Of a DNA stretch of 57,451 nt, positions 44,491-53,345 are shown piece after piece. Below the pieces are notes generated by a model. It had not been told where the DNA came from. It was given only the letters and a program-made list of their open reading frames with translations, and searched no databases. Made by a program: the position numbers and the translations under genes. Location of the stretch: assembly GCA_002339125.1 (NCBI GenBank), contig DDJQ01000107.1, positions 23,386 through 80,836 of the forward strand, in the 5' to 3' direction. Positions within the stretch are counted from its first letter, which is position 1; the number at the start of each line of letters is the position of its first letter. The DNA is from Alteromonadaceae bacterium UBA2620 (lineage in GTDB: Bacteria > Pseudomonadota > Gammaproteobacteria > Enterobacterales > Alteromonadaceae).

Positions 44491-44646
44491 GCAAGCACTC
44501 CTGGCCGAAGGGGTTGGATAAAAGAGGCGTATTGTACCGAAGAGCCGGTGAGACTGCCTATGCCAGGGCGCATGGCTGCGGGTTTCTGTACGCCTAAAGT
44601 GTAAACTTTTAAGGACGCTCTGCAACGCCTCCCGGAAGTTCGCAGG

Positions 44647-47097
44647 TTAGAGTTGCCAGCGCCCCATATATACCTTGGTTTGTAGCACGTCCCACAAGCG
44701 ATGTTCGTCGATAGGTTTACTGATGTAATACCCCTGCCCGTACTGGCAGTTCATAGTTGCCAGTTGAAATAACTGCTCGGGCTGTTCAATGCCTTCGGCG
44801 ATGATCTGCTGCCCCATGCTGCGCACCATGCTTATGGTGGAGCTGACAATATTACGATCGCTTTCGGTTTCGAGCATACCGGCTATAAAAGAACGGTCAA
44901 TCTTAATAATGTCGCTGGGGATCATTTTCAGATAGCTTAATGATGAGTAGCCGGTCCCAAAATCGTCTACGGCAAGTTTGCAGCCCAGGGCGCGGATCTG
45001 CTGAATAACGTCTACCGCCCGCTCTATGTCGGCCACCAGCACGGTTTCGGTGAGTTCCAGCTCGATGTTACGCGCGTCCACCTTGTGCAGCTCAATAAGC
45101 TCCATCAGGTAAGGTAGCAACGCGCTGTTAGCAAACTGCGCCGCCGACAGGTTAATAGCCATTTTTACATTACGATAGCCGTTGGTTTCCAGTCTGGACA
45201 AGAGCTCAATGGCTTTTTCCATTACCCAAAAATCAAGCTCAGACATCATTGCCGTATTTTCGAGCATAGGCAGAAAATCCCCCGGCGGCACCAGGCCTCG
45301 TTGCGGATGATTCCAGCGCAGCAGTGCTTCGAATCCGGTGAGTCGCTTGCTGGCCAATTCAATTTGCGGTTGCAGGGCAAGGAAGAATTGTTGTTCTTTT
45401 AAAGCAATACGGGCTTCATTCTCAAGCTCCACCTGCTTAACGATTTTCTGGTTCATCGACGAATTAAAGAAGCGGAAACTGGAGCCTCGTTCCAGCTTGG
45501 CTTCGTACATGGCGGTGTCGGCCTGACGCATCAGCTCCAGTGCCCGTGTTTTTGAGTTGGAAGTGTAGGCCACGCCAATACTGATGCTGATATAGAAAGT
45601 TTGTTCGCTGATGCGCATGGGCTCAACAAACTCTTCGATCAGCTTGTCGGCAACAATATTCACCTGCTCGACCTTATCGAGCCCGGTTACCAGGATCACA
45701 AACTCATCGCCACCAAACCGGGCGATCAGGTCATTTTCTCTGATCACCCTGGAAAGCCTTTCGCCGGCGAGTTTCACCACTTCGTCGCCAAAGTGATGAC
45801 CGTGGCTGTCGTTAACCTTTTTAAAGTTATCCAGGTCAATAAACAATAAAGCCATACCCGCCTGCCGACGCTGCAGTGCTGCCAGCTGTTTGTTGATCTG
45901 AAAGGTCATCATATTACGATTGGGCAAGCCGGTGAGGCTGTCGAACATGGCCATCTTTTCCAGCTTGGCCGTGTTCACCGTCATTTGCTGATCCAGCGAC
46001 TCCAGTTTATCGGACAGTTCTACGGCAGCCTCACCCAGGGTGTCGAGCTCATCCAGCAGCCATTTTTCACGGGTAAAGCTGCGTTTTTGCTGTATTTTGA
46101 ATTCTTCAAAGCGCTTTTGAGCCAGTAACGGCAGCATGTTTGCCAACGCAGTAAGTTTTTGCGCATAGCGCCGCAACAGTACAAACATACATAACACAAA
46201 GGTCAATACCAACCCCACTCCACCGAAGAAAATAACCCGGTTCTGGCTTTTATAAGCACGTTTACGCTCATCAATGTCATGGGTAAACATCAGATAATGA
46301 CCGTTAGACTTGTGCTGATAGAGTGGCAATAGCGTTATAAGGTAGGCGCGCCCGTTTACGTTAACTTCGTAGCCGCTGGTGATCAGCTTGGTTTTGCTGG
46401 CCGACGGTGGGATCGCGCCAAGGATATCGCGCATAAAGCGCTCCTGCTTTTCACTGACCATGCTGTTAATAAAGTATCTGTCGGATTGACTGTTACCGCC
46501 TTTTGAGTGCTTTATCAGCACCAGATCAGACTGACTTGCTCCCTGAGTTGCCTCACTGAGTAAGGCCAGCAACTCCTGCAGTGAAGTACTCATTACCACC
46601 ACATTAGTGGTTTGGCGGTTGATCATCACCGGAATGCTTACTATCTGTTCGCACATCACGTGGCAATGCACACCGGCAATTGGCCGGGCCTCGGCAAAGG
46701 TCCGCTCTACCATAGCCAGCACATCATCCGGCAAATACTCGCCTTGTTGATAAACCAGTTGCTGCTGATTGTCGATGACCCATAAATTACTCACATCCCA
46801 TTGCAGCAGCAGGAAATCCTCTGCTCGCCGGAAGGTATCTACCAGCTCGGTAGTGTTTCGCGGTGGGGTATCGTTGATGTACTTGAGTCCTTCGACCCAA
46901 ACTGATAGACGTTCATTGAGTAAAGTTGAGAACTGGTGATAGCGGGTAACGTCACGCGATAATATCGTCTGATTAAGCTGTTGCTCCTGATTAGCCGCCT
47001 GATACAGTAATAGACCCACCACCAGCGAGCAAACAAACATGATCACTACCAACATGATGGTCAGGACTTTGTAACTGAGCGAGACGGTTTTTTTCAT
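44647..47097 (-). CDS. Membrane GGDEF-EAL cyclic-di-GMP enzyme
   Basis: 816 residues. N-terminal membrane helix (11-33), a periplasmic sensor domain (34-285) with two cysteines in HCHVMCE, a second helix (288-308), a linker helix, GGDEF (about 380-545; FGGDEF, Gly462-Phe466) and EAL (about 555-810; Glu590-Leu592, DDFGTG 711-716, ELTET). Both catalytic signatures look intact, so it may make or break c-di-GMP. It starts 4 bp after the porin-like gene, at the end of a three-gene operon, so its sensor may read a ligand presented by the upstream binding-protein-like gene. Confidence 0.92.
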   Translation of the reverse strand: MKKTVSLSYKVLTIMLVVIMFVCSLVVGLLLYQAANQEQQLNQTILSRDVTRYHQFSTLLNERLSVWVEGLKYINDTPPRNTTELVDTFRRAEDFLLLQWDVSNLWVIDNQQQLVYQQGEYLPDDVLAMVERTFAEARPIAGVHCHVMCEQIVSIPVMINRQTTNVVVMSTSLQELLALLSEATQGASQSDLVLIKHSKGGNSQSDRYFINSMVSEKQERFMRDILGAIPPSASKTKLITSGYEVNVNGRAYLITLLPLYQHKSNGHYLMFTHDIDERKRAYKSQNRVIFFGGVGLVLTFVLCMFVLLRRYAQKLTALANMLPLLAQKRFEEFKIQQKRSFTREKWLLDELDTLGEAAVELSDKLESLDQQMTVNTAKLEKMAMFDSLTGLPNRNMMTFQINKQLAALQRRQAGMALLFIDLDNFKKVNDSHGHHFGDEVVKLAGERLSRVIRENDLIARFGGDEFVILVTGLDKVEQVNIVADKLIEEFVEPMRISEQTFYISISIGVAYTSNSKTRALELMRQADTAMYEAKLERGSSFRFFNSSMNQKIVKQVELENEARIALKEQQFFLALQPQIELASKRLTGFEALLRWNHPQRGLVPPGDFLPMLENTAMMSELDFWVMEKAIELLSRLETNGYRNVKMAINLSAAQFANSALLPYLMELIELHKVDARNIELELTETVLVADIERAVDVIQQIRALGCKLAVDDFGTGYSSLSYLKMIPSDIIKIDRSFIAGMLETESDRNIVSSTISMVRSMGQQIIAEGIEQPEQLFQLATMNCQYGQGYYISKPIDEHRLWDVLQTKVYMGRWQL

Positions 47098-47101
47098 CGA
47101 C

Positions 47102-48289
47102 TCAGAACCAGTACATCAGTTGCACAGACCATGCATTCCAGTACGGCTTTGCATAAACCAGCGCATCAGGAAATACCACGGCAGTCAGACGTCCAGCGCC
47201 GTGCGTGCGGGAGAACTCGCCGCTGAGCCTCAGGTTTGATCGGATATCCCAGCTCAGGCCCACGGTCAGTGTATCCATATACCCATAGTGTTCAGGAATA
47301 GCGCCAAATGGATTGAACGCCAGTTGATCGCCGTGGCGGTCCTGGCGATCCACATCGTAAGTATCAAATCGCACCAGTCCGGTAAGGTTGTTTTGCAAGA
47401 AATAGCGCCATTGGAGGTAGCCGCCCTCGCCGGTTTTATCAACATCCAGCGTGATGCCCTGAGTGAAATCTCCCGCATACATCAGGCGGTCACGCAGCAA
47501 CTCCATGGTGAGTTCCCAGTTTTCGCTGTCGTAACGAGCGGCCAGAGTGAGTCGGTCGAGACCGGATTTGCCGTTAAGCAGGATATCCACTGCGGCGGGG
47601 TCATAGGTAAACTCAGACTGCAGCAAACTAAAGCCAACCTGCCAGTGCATGGATTCTGGTTGCCAGTAGGTGCTGAACTGATGCGTAAAATCCTGTTTTG
47701 CTCTCCCTTGAGCCTGCGGGCTTAACAGCTTTTCGGTATCTTCTCTGGCCAGCGGTGAGCGTCCATAGCTCCAACGTACTTCCCAGGTGCCAGTGCTGCC
47801 TGTTTTAGTGCTCTGTAGGGCAATACCGTCGCTGCTGAGAGCGAGATCGCGGTTACCATCGTAGTAGATAGACTGAGGCAGTGAAATGGAAGGACGAGTA
47901 TGCGGCACATCCTGCGTGGCCGAATACCACCAGTGGCGGTTTTTATAGCGCCCCAGGTGCACGTTCACCTGCCAGTCAAACAGTCGTGTTAAGCGCCAGT
48001 CTAAGAATAGATAGTCAAGCCGCGCGCCCCGGCGAAAACGATTGCCGCCGTCGAGGTAAACTAACTGGCCGGACACGCTCAGAGAAGGGTTAATCACATA
48101 GGAACCGTTAATCCCTATTTCGGTTAGTTCGGTGGTTATCTCATTGCCGGTGGTGATGTAGTTGCTGTCAGTAGAGCTGGTAAGCCCCTGGGCAACAAAG
48201 CCGTGCCAGGAGAAATTGTCTTGATTAGCTTCGCCAAAGCGGCTAATAAGCAGTAACAAAACTCCTACACTCAACGTAAAACGTTTCAT
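47102..48289 (-). CDS. Outer-membrane porin-like protein
   Basis: 395 residues with signal peptide MKRFTLSVGVLLLLISRFGEA and a mature chain of alternating beta-strand type (aromatic girdles such as LFDWQVNVHLGRYKNRHWWY) ending in WSVQLMYWF, with a terminal Phe as in outer-membrane barrels. No specific porin family recognised. The first 4 bases overlap the end of the preceding gene (ATGA), and the GGDEF-EAL gene follows 4 bp later. The set may be an outer-membrane/periplasm/inner-membrane signalling unit. Confidence 0.75.
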   Translation of the reverse strand: MKRFTLSVGVLLLLISRFGEANQDNFSWHGFVAQGLTSSTDSNYITTGNEITTELTEIGINGSYVINPSLSVSGQLVYLDGGNRFRRGARLDYLFLDWRLTRLFDWQVNVHLGRYKNRHWWYSATQDVPHTRPSISLPQSIYYDGNRDLALSSDGIALQSTKTGSTGTWEVRWSYGRSPLAREDTEKLLSPQAQGRAKQDFTHQFSTYWQPESMHWQVGFSLLQSEFTYDPAAVDILLNGKSGLDRLTLAARYDSENWELTMELLRDRLMYAGDFTQGITLDVDKTGEGGYLQWRYFLQNNLTGLVRFDTYDVDRQDRHGDQLAFNPFGAIPEHYGYMDTLTVGLSWDIRSNLRLSGEFSRTHGAGRLTAVVFPDALVYAKPYWNAWSVQLMYWF

Positions 48290-48753
48290 AACGGCTCTCC
48301 TACTGTGATCATCCTGATATCTTTATTTATCTGCCCGGGCGCTGACAGATAGCCAATAGCCCCGGGCGTTTTGCCGATTGCATCTTGCATTGCCTGGGCA
48401 GTATCGATAATTTTAGGGGCTTCGCCCTGGCCGGAATACACCACACGCTGCCAGATGCGTTCCAACTGGTAGGGATAAATATTCAGCAGGTGTCGGCAAA
48501 ACAGTTGATGAGTGTCATTTTTCGGCGGCAGCACGAACACCCTGATCCGACTGCCGTCTGGCCAGAACTGAGTACGCCCGGCAAAGATCATACGAAGTTG
48601 CGCGGGTGATAAAGTGGTAATATCTACGGATTGATTAACCACCACTGCAATAGGTTGTGGTGATGTTTCGGCCCGAGCAGTGCCTGTCCAGACCGCTCCT
48701 ACCCAAAGTAGTAATGCGCCGAAGCAGAACACTTTTAAAATCCAAAGTTTCAA
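48286..48753 (-). CDS. Small PstS-like periplasmic protein
   Basis: 155 residues. Signal peptide (ending GTARAETS) and a short phosphate-ABC-type substrate-binding-like domain, seen in IAVVVNQSVDITTLSPAQLRMIFAGRTQFWPDG and GAIGYLSAPGQI, typical of PBP-like folds of the PstS family but truncated to about half. No ABC transporter genes are nearby. It heads the operon with the porin-like and GGDEF-EAL genes, so it may be a sensor module delivering a periplasmic signal to the cyclase/phosphodiesterase. Confidence 0.75.
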   Translation of the reverse strand: MKLWILKVFCFGALLLWVGAVWTGTARAETSPQPIAVVVNQSVDITTLSPAQLRMIFAGRTQFWPDGSRIRVFVLPPKNDTHQLFCRHLLNIYPYQLERIWQRVVYSGQGEAPKIIDTAQAMQDAIGKTPGAIGYLSAPGQINKDIRMITVGEPL

Positions 48754-48909
48754 ATGTACGCCTTAACTAATAGTGTAGTCATTTGCGTAGGCCCCTTCCT
48801 GCCGCGAAGTGCTTTTTCTGAGGTGAAAAAACCCAAATACAAGTTTAGAAAAGAATTGGATTTTTTACAGTGTTTATTATTATAACTTTAGTGCAATAGG
48901 CGCTGGACA

Positions 48910-49986
48910 TTAAATGCTTTCAAGCCGGTTAAGCAGAGTATCGATAGCGGTATTTACCTGCTCGGTGGTGATCATGCTCATCAGGTCTTCACCTTTGGCC
49001 CGACATCCCCAGGGCAAGGCTTGCCAGGGTTTGCCAGCCTGCTGTTCAATGCACTGGTCGTAAACCGAAACCACATCGGCCAGGTTGTTATAGGGGCCAG
49101 TACGACGCGGGTTGGAATGCGCATACAGGCCAATCACCGGCGTATTCACTGCCGTTGCCATGTGGGCAGGGCCCGTGTCGGGGGCGATAACCAAACTCGC
49201 TTCAGCGAGCACACCAGCCAGCTCTTTGAGAGTGGTGTTACCAATCAGATCGTCTTTAATGGGGGCACCGGCTGCCAGGATAGCATCGCCGATGGTTCTG
49301 TCGAGCGGCCCCGGACCGCCGCAGAGGAGTACCGGGATGTTTTTATCCGCAAGATGCTTAGCTGCCGCGGCATAGCCCTCTGCAGTCCAGTTACGTTCTG
49401 CCTTAGACGCAGCCGGGCAGATAATGCCATAGCGGCCATATTGCTGCTTTAAGGTAATGCCCTTAGCCAAATCAGACTCGCTCAAAGGCAACTGCCAGGC
49501 GGGCTTTTCCACCGGCTCAATGCCCATGGCATCCGCAAACGCCATAAAGCCTTCAAGCACATGAGGATGCTGCTGCCGGGCAATGCGTTTGTTAATAAAC
49601 AGGCTATGGCCTTCTTTGCTGCGAGACTTATCGAAACCTAAGCGCACCTTGGCCCTGATAGCGCGGGAAAGCAGATTAGCGCGCAGTGCTATCTGCATTA
49701 CACAAAGCACATCGAAACGCTGTGCTTTAAATTGCTGGCGAATAGCCTGCATCCCTTTACGGCCGGTTTTCTTGTCATAGATAACAAATTCCACGCCGTC
49801 CATGCCGTTCAGCAACTGGTACTCTATCTTACCGATTATCCAGGTAATACGGATGTCAGGTCTGGCACGCCTGATACGATTAACCATGGCCGCGGCGTGA
49901 CACACATCGCCAATGGCTGACAATCTAAGAATACATATTCTTGCGTTTTGAGGGAGTTTTAATACGCCTGACAAAGAATCTTCCAA
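48910..49986 (-). CDS. Glycosyltransferase family 9 (heptosyltransferase-like)
   Basis: Up to 358 residues. GT9 hallmarks: RLSAIGDVCHAAAMVNRIR near the N-terminus, IIGKIEYQLL, and the C-terminal nucleotide-sugar motif VIAPDTGPAHMATAVNTPVIGLYAHSNPRRTGPY. Such enzymes add heptose (or related sugars) to the LPS inner core. The start is uncertain: a TTG at 49986 gives the full frame, and a TTG at 49974 has GGAAG 4 nt upstream. Divergent from kdkA, another core-LPS gene. Confidence 0.88.
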   Translation of the reverse strand: MEDSLSGVLKLPQNARICILRLSAIGDVCHAAAMVNRIRRARPDIRITWIIGKIEYQLLNGMDGVEFVIYDKKTGRKGMQAIRQQFKAQRFDVLCVMQIALRANLLSRAIRAKVRLGFDKSRSKEGHSLFINKRIARQQHPHVLEGFMAFADAMGIEPVEKPAWQLPLSESDLAKGITLKQQYGRYGIICPAASKAERNWTAEGYAAAAKHLADKNIPVLLCGGPGPLDRTIGDAILAAGAPIKDDLIGNTTLKELAGVLAEASLVIAPDTGPAHMATAVNTPVIGLYAHSNPRRTGPYNNLADVVSVYDQCIEQQAGKPWQALPWGCRAKGEDLMSMITTEQVNTAIDTLLNRLESI

Positions 49987-50059
49987 CTAGCACTGATAAA
50001 CCCCGCTAATTTGATTACAATCAGCATGATTTAACAAGTCTTAATACTGAGAATTATCG

Positions 50060-50782
50060 TTGCAAGCCATAGAAACCTACACATCAGGCCGTGATACCCT
50101 GTTACTTTGCGCTGACCAGTGCGAAGCCTTTGGTATTCCTGTTCCTCCTTCTGAATGGTTACAGCAGTCGCACTGGCAGCAGTCTGCCACGGCTAACAGC
50201 GGGCGCGGTCAGGCGGTGCTGATTGATGAGCCGGCGCAAATGGTGCTGAGGGATTATTGCCGGGGCGGTCTGGTAAGGCACGTGTCTGAAAGACGGTTTA
50301 TTTTCGGCGGGTTAACCTCTACCCGCCCTTATCGTGAGCTCAACCTGCTCAATAAGATGCACCAGGCAGGATTGCCAGTGCCCAGAGGGCTGGCCGGACG
50401 GGTTAGCCGCTATGGTATCAGCTACGAAGCCAGTATCTTGATGGAACGAATTCCACACAGTTGTGAAGTGCATGAACACCTGCTGACAAAGCCACTTTCT
50501 GCCCAACAGTGGCAACAAATAGGGCGCTTGATCAGGCAGTTACACGACAACCAGATTTACCATCACGACCTTAACATTCACAATATAATGATCGATCGGG
50601 ACGATAAGTTCTGGCTGATTGATTTTGATAAATGCGCCGAAAAGGCCGGTGACCAGTGGAAAGCCGGTAATCTGAGCCGATTAAACCGTTCCTTACTCAA
50701 GGAACAAGGCAAGTATACCGGATATCATTTTACGCCAGATGACTGGCAACACCTGCAAACCGGTTACCACCGCAGCGAGTGA
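50060..50782 (+). CDS. kdkA: 3-deoxy-D-manno-octulosonic acid kinase
   Basis: 240 residues from a TTG start. Kinase-like fold of the KdkA/WaaP family: RRFIFGGLTSTRPYRELNLL, the catalytic HHDLNIHNIMI and magnesium-binding LIDFDKC motifs are clear. Phosphorylates Kdo in the LPS inner core, as in Haemophilus and Vibrio, implying a single-Kdo core. Next to GT9 and coaD, the common core-LPS arrangement. Confidence 0.93.
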   Translation: MQAIETYTSGRDTLLLCADQCEAFGIPVPPSEWLQQSHWQQSATANSGRGQAVLIDEPAQMVLRDYCRGGLVRHVSERRFIFGGLTSTRPYRELNLLNKMHQAGLPVPRGLAGRVSRYGISYEASILMERIPHSCEVHEHLLTKPLSAQQWQQIGRLIRQLHDNQIYHHDLNIHNIMIDRDDKFWLIDFDKCAEKAGDQWKAGNLSRLNRSLLKEQGKYTGYHFTPDDWQHLQTGYHRSE

Positions 50783-50851
50783 CCTGCTGGCAATTGCATC
50801 CGCCGCCAATTCTGGTTACTGTTTTGATAACACCAACGACATTTAAACATT

Positions 50852-51334
50852 ATGCACACACGAGCTATCTACCCCGGGACCTTTGATCCTATCACCAACG
50901 GCCACGCCGACCTCATCGAACGGGCTTCACGCATGTTTGATGAAGTGATTGTGGGGATTGCCGCCAATCCCAGTAAAAAGCCGTTATTCAGCCTGGAAGA
51001 GCGCGTGTCGCTGATTTCAACAGTGACCAGTGAACTGGACAATGTCACCGTGATCGGTTTTTCCGGTTTGCTGGCGGAGTTTGCCCGTACCGAGAACGCC
51101 ACTATTCTGATCAGAGGCCTACGTGCGGTGGCCGATTTTGAATATGAGTTTCAGCTGGCCAATATGAACCGGCGGTTAAATCCGGACCTGGAAAGTGTTT
51201 TCCTTACCCCTTCGGAGGAGAACTCGTTTATTTCCTCAACGCTGGTGAAAGAAGTGGCCCTGCATCATGGCGATGTGGGTCAGTTTTGTCATCCGGCAGT
51301 TAAAGCGGCGCTGGAAAAGCGCTTACACGGCTAA
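50852..51334 (+). CDS. coaD: Phosphopantetheine adenylyltransferase
   Basis: 160 residues, the standard size. Starts MHTRAIYPGTFDPITNGHAD with the nucleotidyltransferase TxGH motif; later RGLRAVADFEYEFQLANMNR and FLTPSEENSFISSTLVKEVA are diagnostic. Fourth step of coenzyme A synthesis. Convergent with mutM, 10 bp apart. Confidence 0.97.
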   Translation: MHTRAIYPGTFDPITNGHADLIERASRMFDEVIVGIAANPSKKPLFSLEERVSLISTVTSELDNVTVIGFSGLLAEFARTENATILIRGLRAVADFEYEFQLANMNRRLNPDLESVFLTPSEENSFISSTLVKEVALHHGDVGQFCHPAVKAALEKRLHG

Positions 51335-51344
51335 TCCGCAGCGC

Positions 51345-52160
51345 TTAGCGCTGGCACTGCGGACAGTAAAAGGTATTACGCTGACCAATGGTCAGGCTTT
51401 TAATGGGCGTTTCACAGGTTAAGCATGGCTCACCAGAGCGCCCGTAAACGTTGAGAGACTGTTTAAAGTAGCCCGGGTTACCATCGGTCTGGGTAAAGTC
51501 TTTAAGTGTGGTACCGCCCTGCTGAATGGCCTTTGCCAATACTTCCTTAATAGCGATGGTCAGCAGCGCATAGCGTTTTGCGCTGACCTTGCCCGCTTTT
51601 CGGCGTGGATCGATACCGGCCATAAACAACGCTTCGTTAGCGTAGATATTACCTACTCCCACCACAACCGCGTTATCCATAATAAAGTTCTTAACGGCCA
51701 CCTGTTTGTTGCGTGATAACGTCACCAGACGCTCAGCATCAAAATCGGTTGTCAGCGGTTCCGGGCCCAGGTGGGCCAGTAGCTGCGGAGCCGGTTCGCC
51801 GGGGGCTTGCCAGAGGCAGGCGCCAAAGCGTCTGGGATCGTTAAGCCGCAGGCATTTGCCGCTATCCAGTACAATGTCGACATGATCATGTTTGGCCGGA
51901 GCTACGTTCGCATCGAGAACCCGCAGTTTGCCAGACATCCCCAGGTGCAGAATAATCCGTCCGCCACCCGCCAATTCAATAAGCAGGTATTTGGCCCGGC
52001 GGTTAACGGCCGTAACCTGTTGACCAATCGCATCAGCGAGTGATTCTGGCACCGGCCAGCGCAAACGGCGATCGCGAACAATAATATTGCGGATTACCTG
52101 CCCTTCAAGAAAAGGGGCAACGCCAAGGCGACTGACTTCTACTTCTGGTAACTCAGGCAT
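51345..52160 (-). CDS. mutM: Formamidopyrimidine-DNA glycosylase
   Basis: 271 residues, as usual. The catalytic N-terminus PELPEVE follows the start Met, and the C-terminal zinc finger (GEPCLTCETPI ... YCPQC) ends the protein. Removes 8-oxoguanine and formamidopyrimidines. Its first base overlaps the stop of the preceding gene at 52160. Confidence 0.97.
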   Translation of the reverse strand: MPELPEVEVSRLGVAPFLEGQVIRNIIVRDRRLRWPVPESLADAIGQQVTAVNRRAKYLLIELAGGGRIILHLGMSGKLRVLDANVAPAKHDHVDIVLDSGKCLRLNDPRRFGACLWQAPGEPAPQLLAHLGPEPLTTDFDAERLVTLSRNKQVAVKNFIMDNAVVVGVGNIYANEALFMAGIDPRRKAGKVSAKRYALLTIAIKEVLAKAIQQGGTTLKDFTQTDGNPGYFKQSLNVYGRSGEPCLTCETPIKSLTIGQRNTFYCPQCQR

Positions 52161-52636
52161 TACATTTCCTGCTCATCGGCCCGCCAGGGTAGCAGTTGTG
52201 ACAAACGCACCTCATCGAGGGTATACCACTGCTGATCAAACTGTACCCAGAGGTTCTGATCCTTAGCCACAAAGGCATAAACCAGCCCCTGCGAGGCACC
52301 GGCTACCCAGACAACAGCTATCAGTGGTTCGGTTTGAGTGATTTCCCGCGGCGGCTTGGCGGGTTGCATTACGGCGTTACGCCACTGGCTGATTTGCGCT
52401 TCAGGCGTGCTGCTGAGGGTTTTATTGACGCCGTTCCAGCGCCACAGCTGACCAACCCGTTCGAGTTTAAAGCCGCTTTGCTCAATTTTGAGCACATGGG
52501 CGTTTTCCGGCAACAGCGGTAAGCTGACAGGTTGCTGACTTTCCGGCACAAAACGGTCCAGATTAAACAGGAAAATCATGCCTAACATGGCGAATATCAC
52601 CACATTATTGAATCCTCGTTTGGACAGTCTTGCCAT
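52160..52636 (-). CDS. Membrane-anchored protein, unknown function
   Basis: 158 residues with one N-terminal membrane helix (about 10-27, NNVVIFAMLGMIFLF) and a soluble, presumably periplasmic domain with several Trp residues (LWRWNGVN, QWRNAV, LWVQFDQQWYTLDE). No family recognised. It ends where mutM begins (1-nt overlap), so the two are cotranscribed; a small conserved partner of mutM in this bacterial group is plausible. Confidence 0.75.
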   Translation of the reverse strand: MARLSKRGFNNVVIFAMLGMIFLFNLDRFVPESQQPVSLPLLPENAHVLKIEQSGFKLERVGQLWRWNGVNKTLSSTPEAQISQWRNAVMQPAKPPREITQTEPLIAVVWVAGASQGLVYAFVAKDQNLWVQFDQQWYTLDEVRLSQLLPWRADEQEM

Positions 52637-52680
52637 AGTTTAGTTACCTGTTGAGATATACTGCTGACATTCACGCAAAA

Positions 52681-52700
52681 AACCCGGCAACGGCCGGGTT
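52681..52700. terminator. Bidirectional terminator between rpmG and the mutM-linked gene
   Basis: Perfect 8-bp stem AACCCGGC/GCCGGGTT with loop AACG. On the minus strand it is followed by a U-tract (AAAAAA at 52677-52682), so it terminates rpmBG. Confidence 0.9.
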
Positions 52701-52725
52701 TTCGTGGAGACAAAAGCAAGTTTTA

Positions 52726-52881
52726 TTACTTGATTTTGGCCTCTTTAAACATAACGTGCTTACGAACAACGGGATCATACTTTTTGATCTCCATTTTGCC
52801 CGGCATGTTACGCTTGTTTTTGTCAGTGGTGTAGAAGAAACCAGTACCAGCTGAAGAAACTAATTTAATTTTATCACGCAT
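52726..52881 (-). CDS. rpmG: 50S ribosomal protein L33
   Basis: 51 residues, MRDKIKLVSSAGTGFFYTTD at the start and KKYDPVVRKHVMFKEAKIK at the end, matching L33. It is the C- (zinc-free) form, without the CXXC pairs. Follows rpmB by 12 bp, with a terminator after it. Confidence 0.97.
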   Translation of the reverse strand: MRDKIKLVSSAGTGFFYTTDKNKRNMPGKMEIKKYDPVVRKHVMFKEAKIK

Positions 52882-52893
52882 GATTTGGCTTCC

Positions 52894-53130
52894 TTAGATC
52901 TTTTCGCCACGGGCACGGATGTCTGTTAATACAGCATCAATACCTTTTTTATCGATAATACGCATGCCTTTAGCAGACAGACGCAGTTTAACGAAGCGGT
53001 TTTCGCTCTCAACCCAAAAACGGTGAGATTGAAGGTTTGGTAAAAAGCGACGGCGAGTCGCGTTTCTAGCGTGAGAGCGGTTGTTACCTACCGCAGGACG
53101 CTTACCTGTTACTTGACATACTCTTGACAT
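52894..53130 (-). CDS. rpmB: 50S ribosomal protein L28
   Basis: 78 residues from the ATG at 53130, the standard E. coli length; a longer in-frame start at 53166 is rejected. MSRVCQVTGKRPAVGNNRSH and the basic N-terminal half are typical of L28. First gene of the rpmB-rpmG operon, driven by the promoter at 53233-53261. Confidence 0.97.
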   Translation of the reverse strand: MSRVCQVTGKRPAVGNNRSHARNATRRRFLPNLQSHRFWVESENRFVKLRLSAKGMRIIDKKGIDAVLTDIRARGEKI

Positions 53131-53232
53131 TATTTGTCTCCAGAACAACGAATTTTGTCTCGCCAATCGGTCCCACCAGCAATTTGGGTGTCGGGTCTGA
53201 TGACGTCTTAACCTTTAAATAAGAGGGCGCAT

Positions 53233-53261
53233 TTTATACAGCAAATCTGCGCCGAATTCAA
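53233..53261 (-). promoter_or_regulatory. Sigma70 promoter of rpmB-rpmG
   Basis: On the minus strand TTGAAT (53261-53256), 17-nt spacer, TATAAA (53238-53233), about 100 nt upstream of the rpmB start. GC-rich GCGCCC just downstream could be a stringent-response discriminator. Confidence 0.7.
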
Positions 53262-53345
53262 CACTAATGCAGAAAAACCTGCGATCCTGAGCAAAAAACC
53301 GCCAACCGGATCCTTCAGATCGGCATTTATACCCTGTTTCAGCGC

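Noticed and set aside
44491..44625. 45-residue N-terminal extension of Kbl
   Set aside because: The ATG at 44490 has a strong AGGAG and gives the standard 398-residue enzyme.
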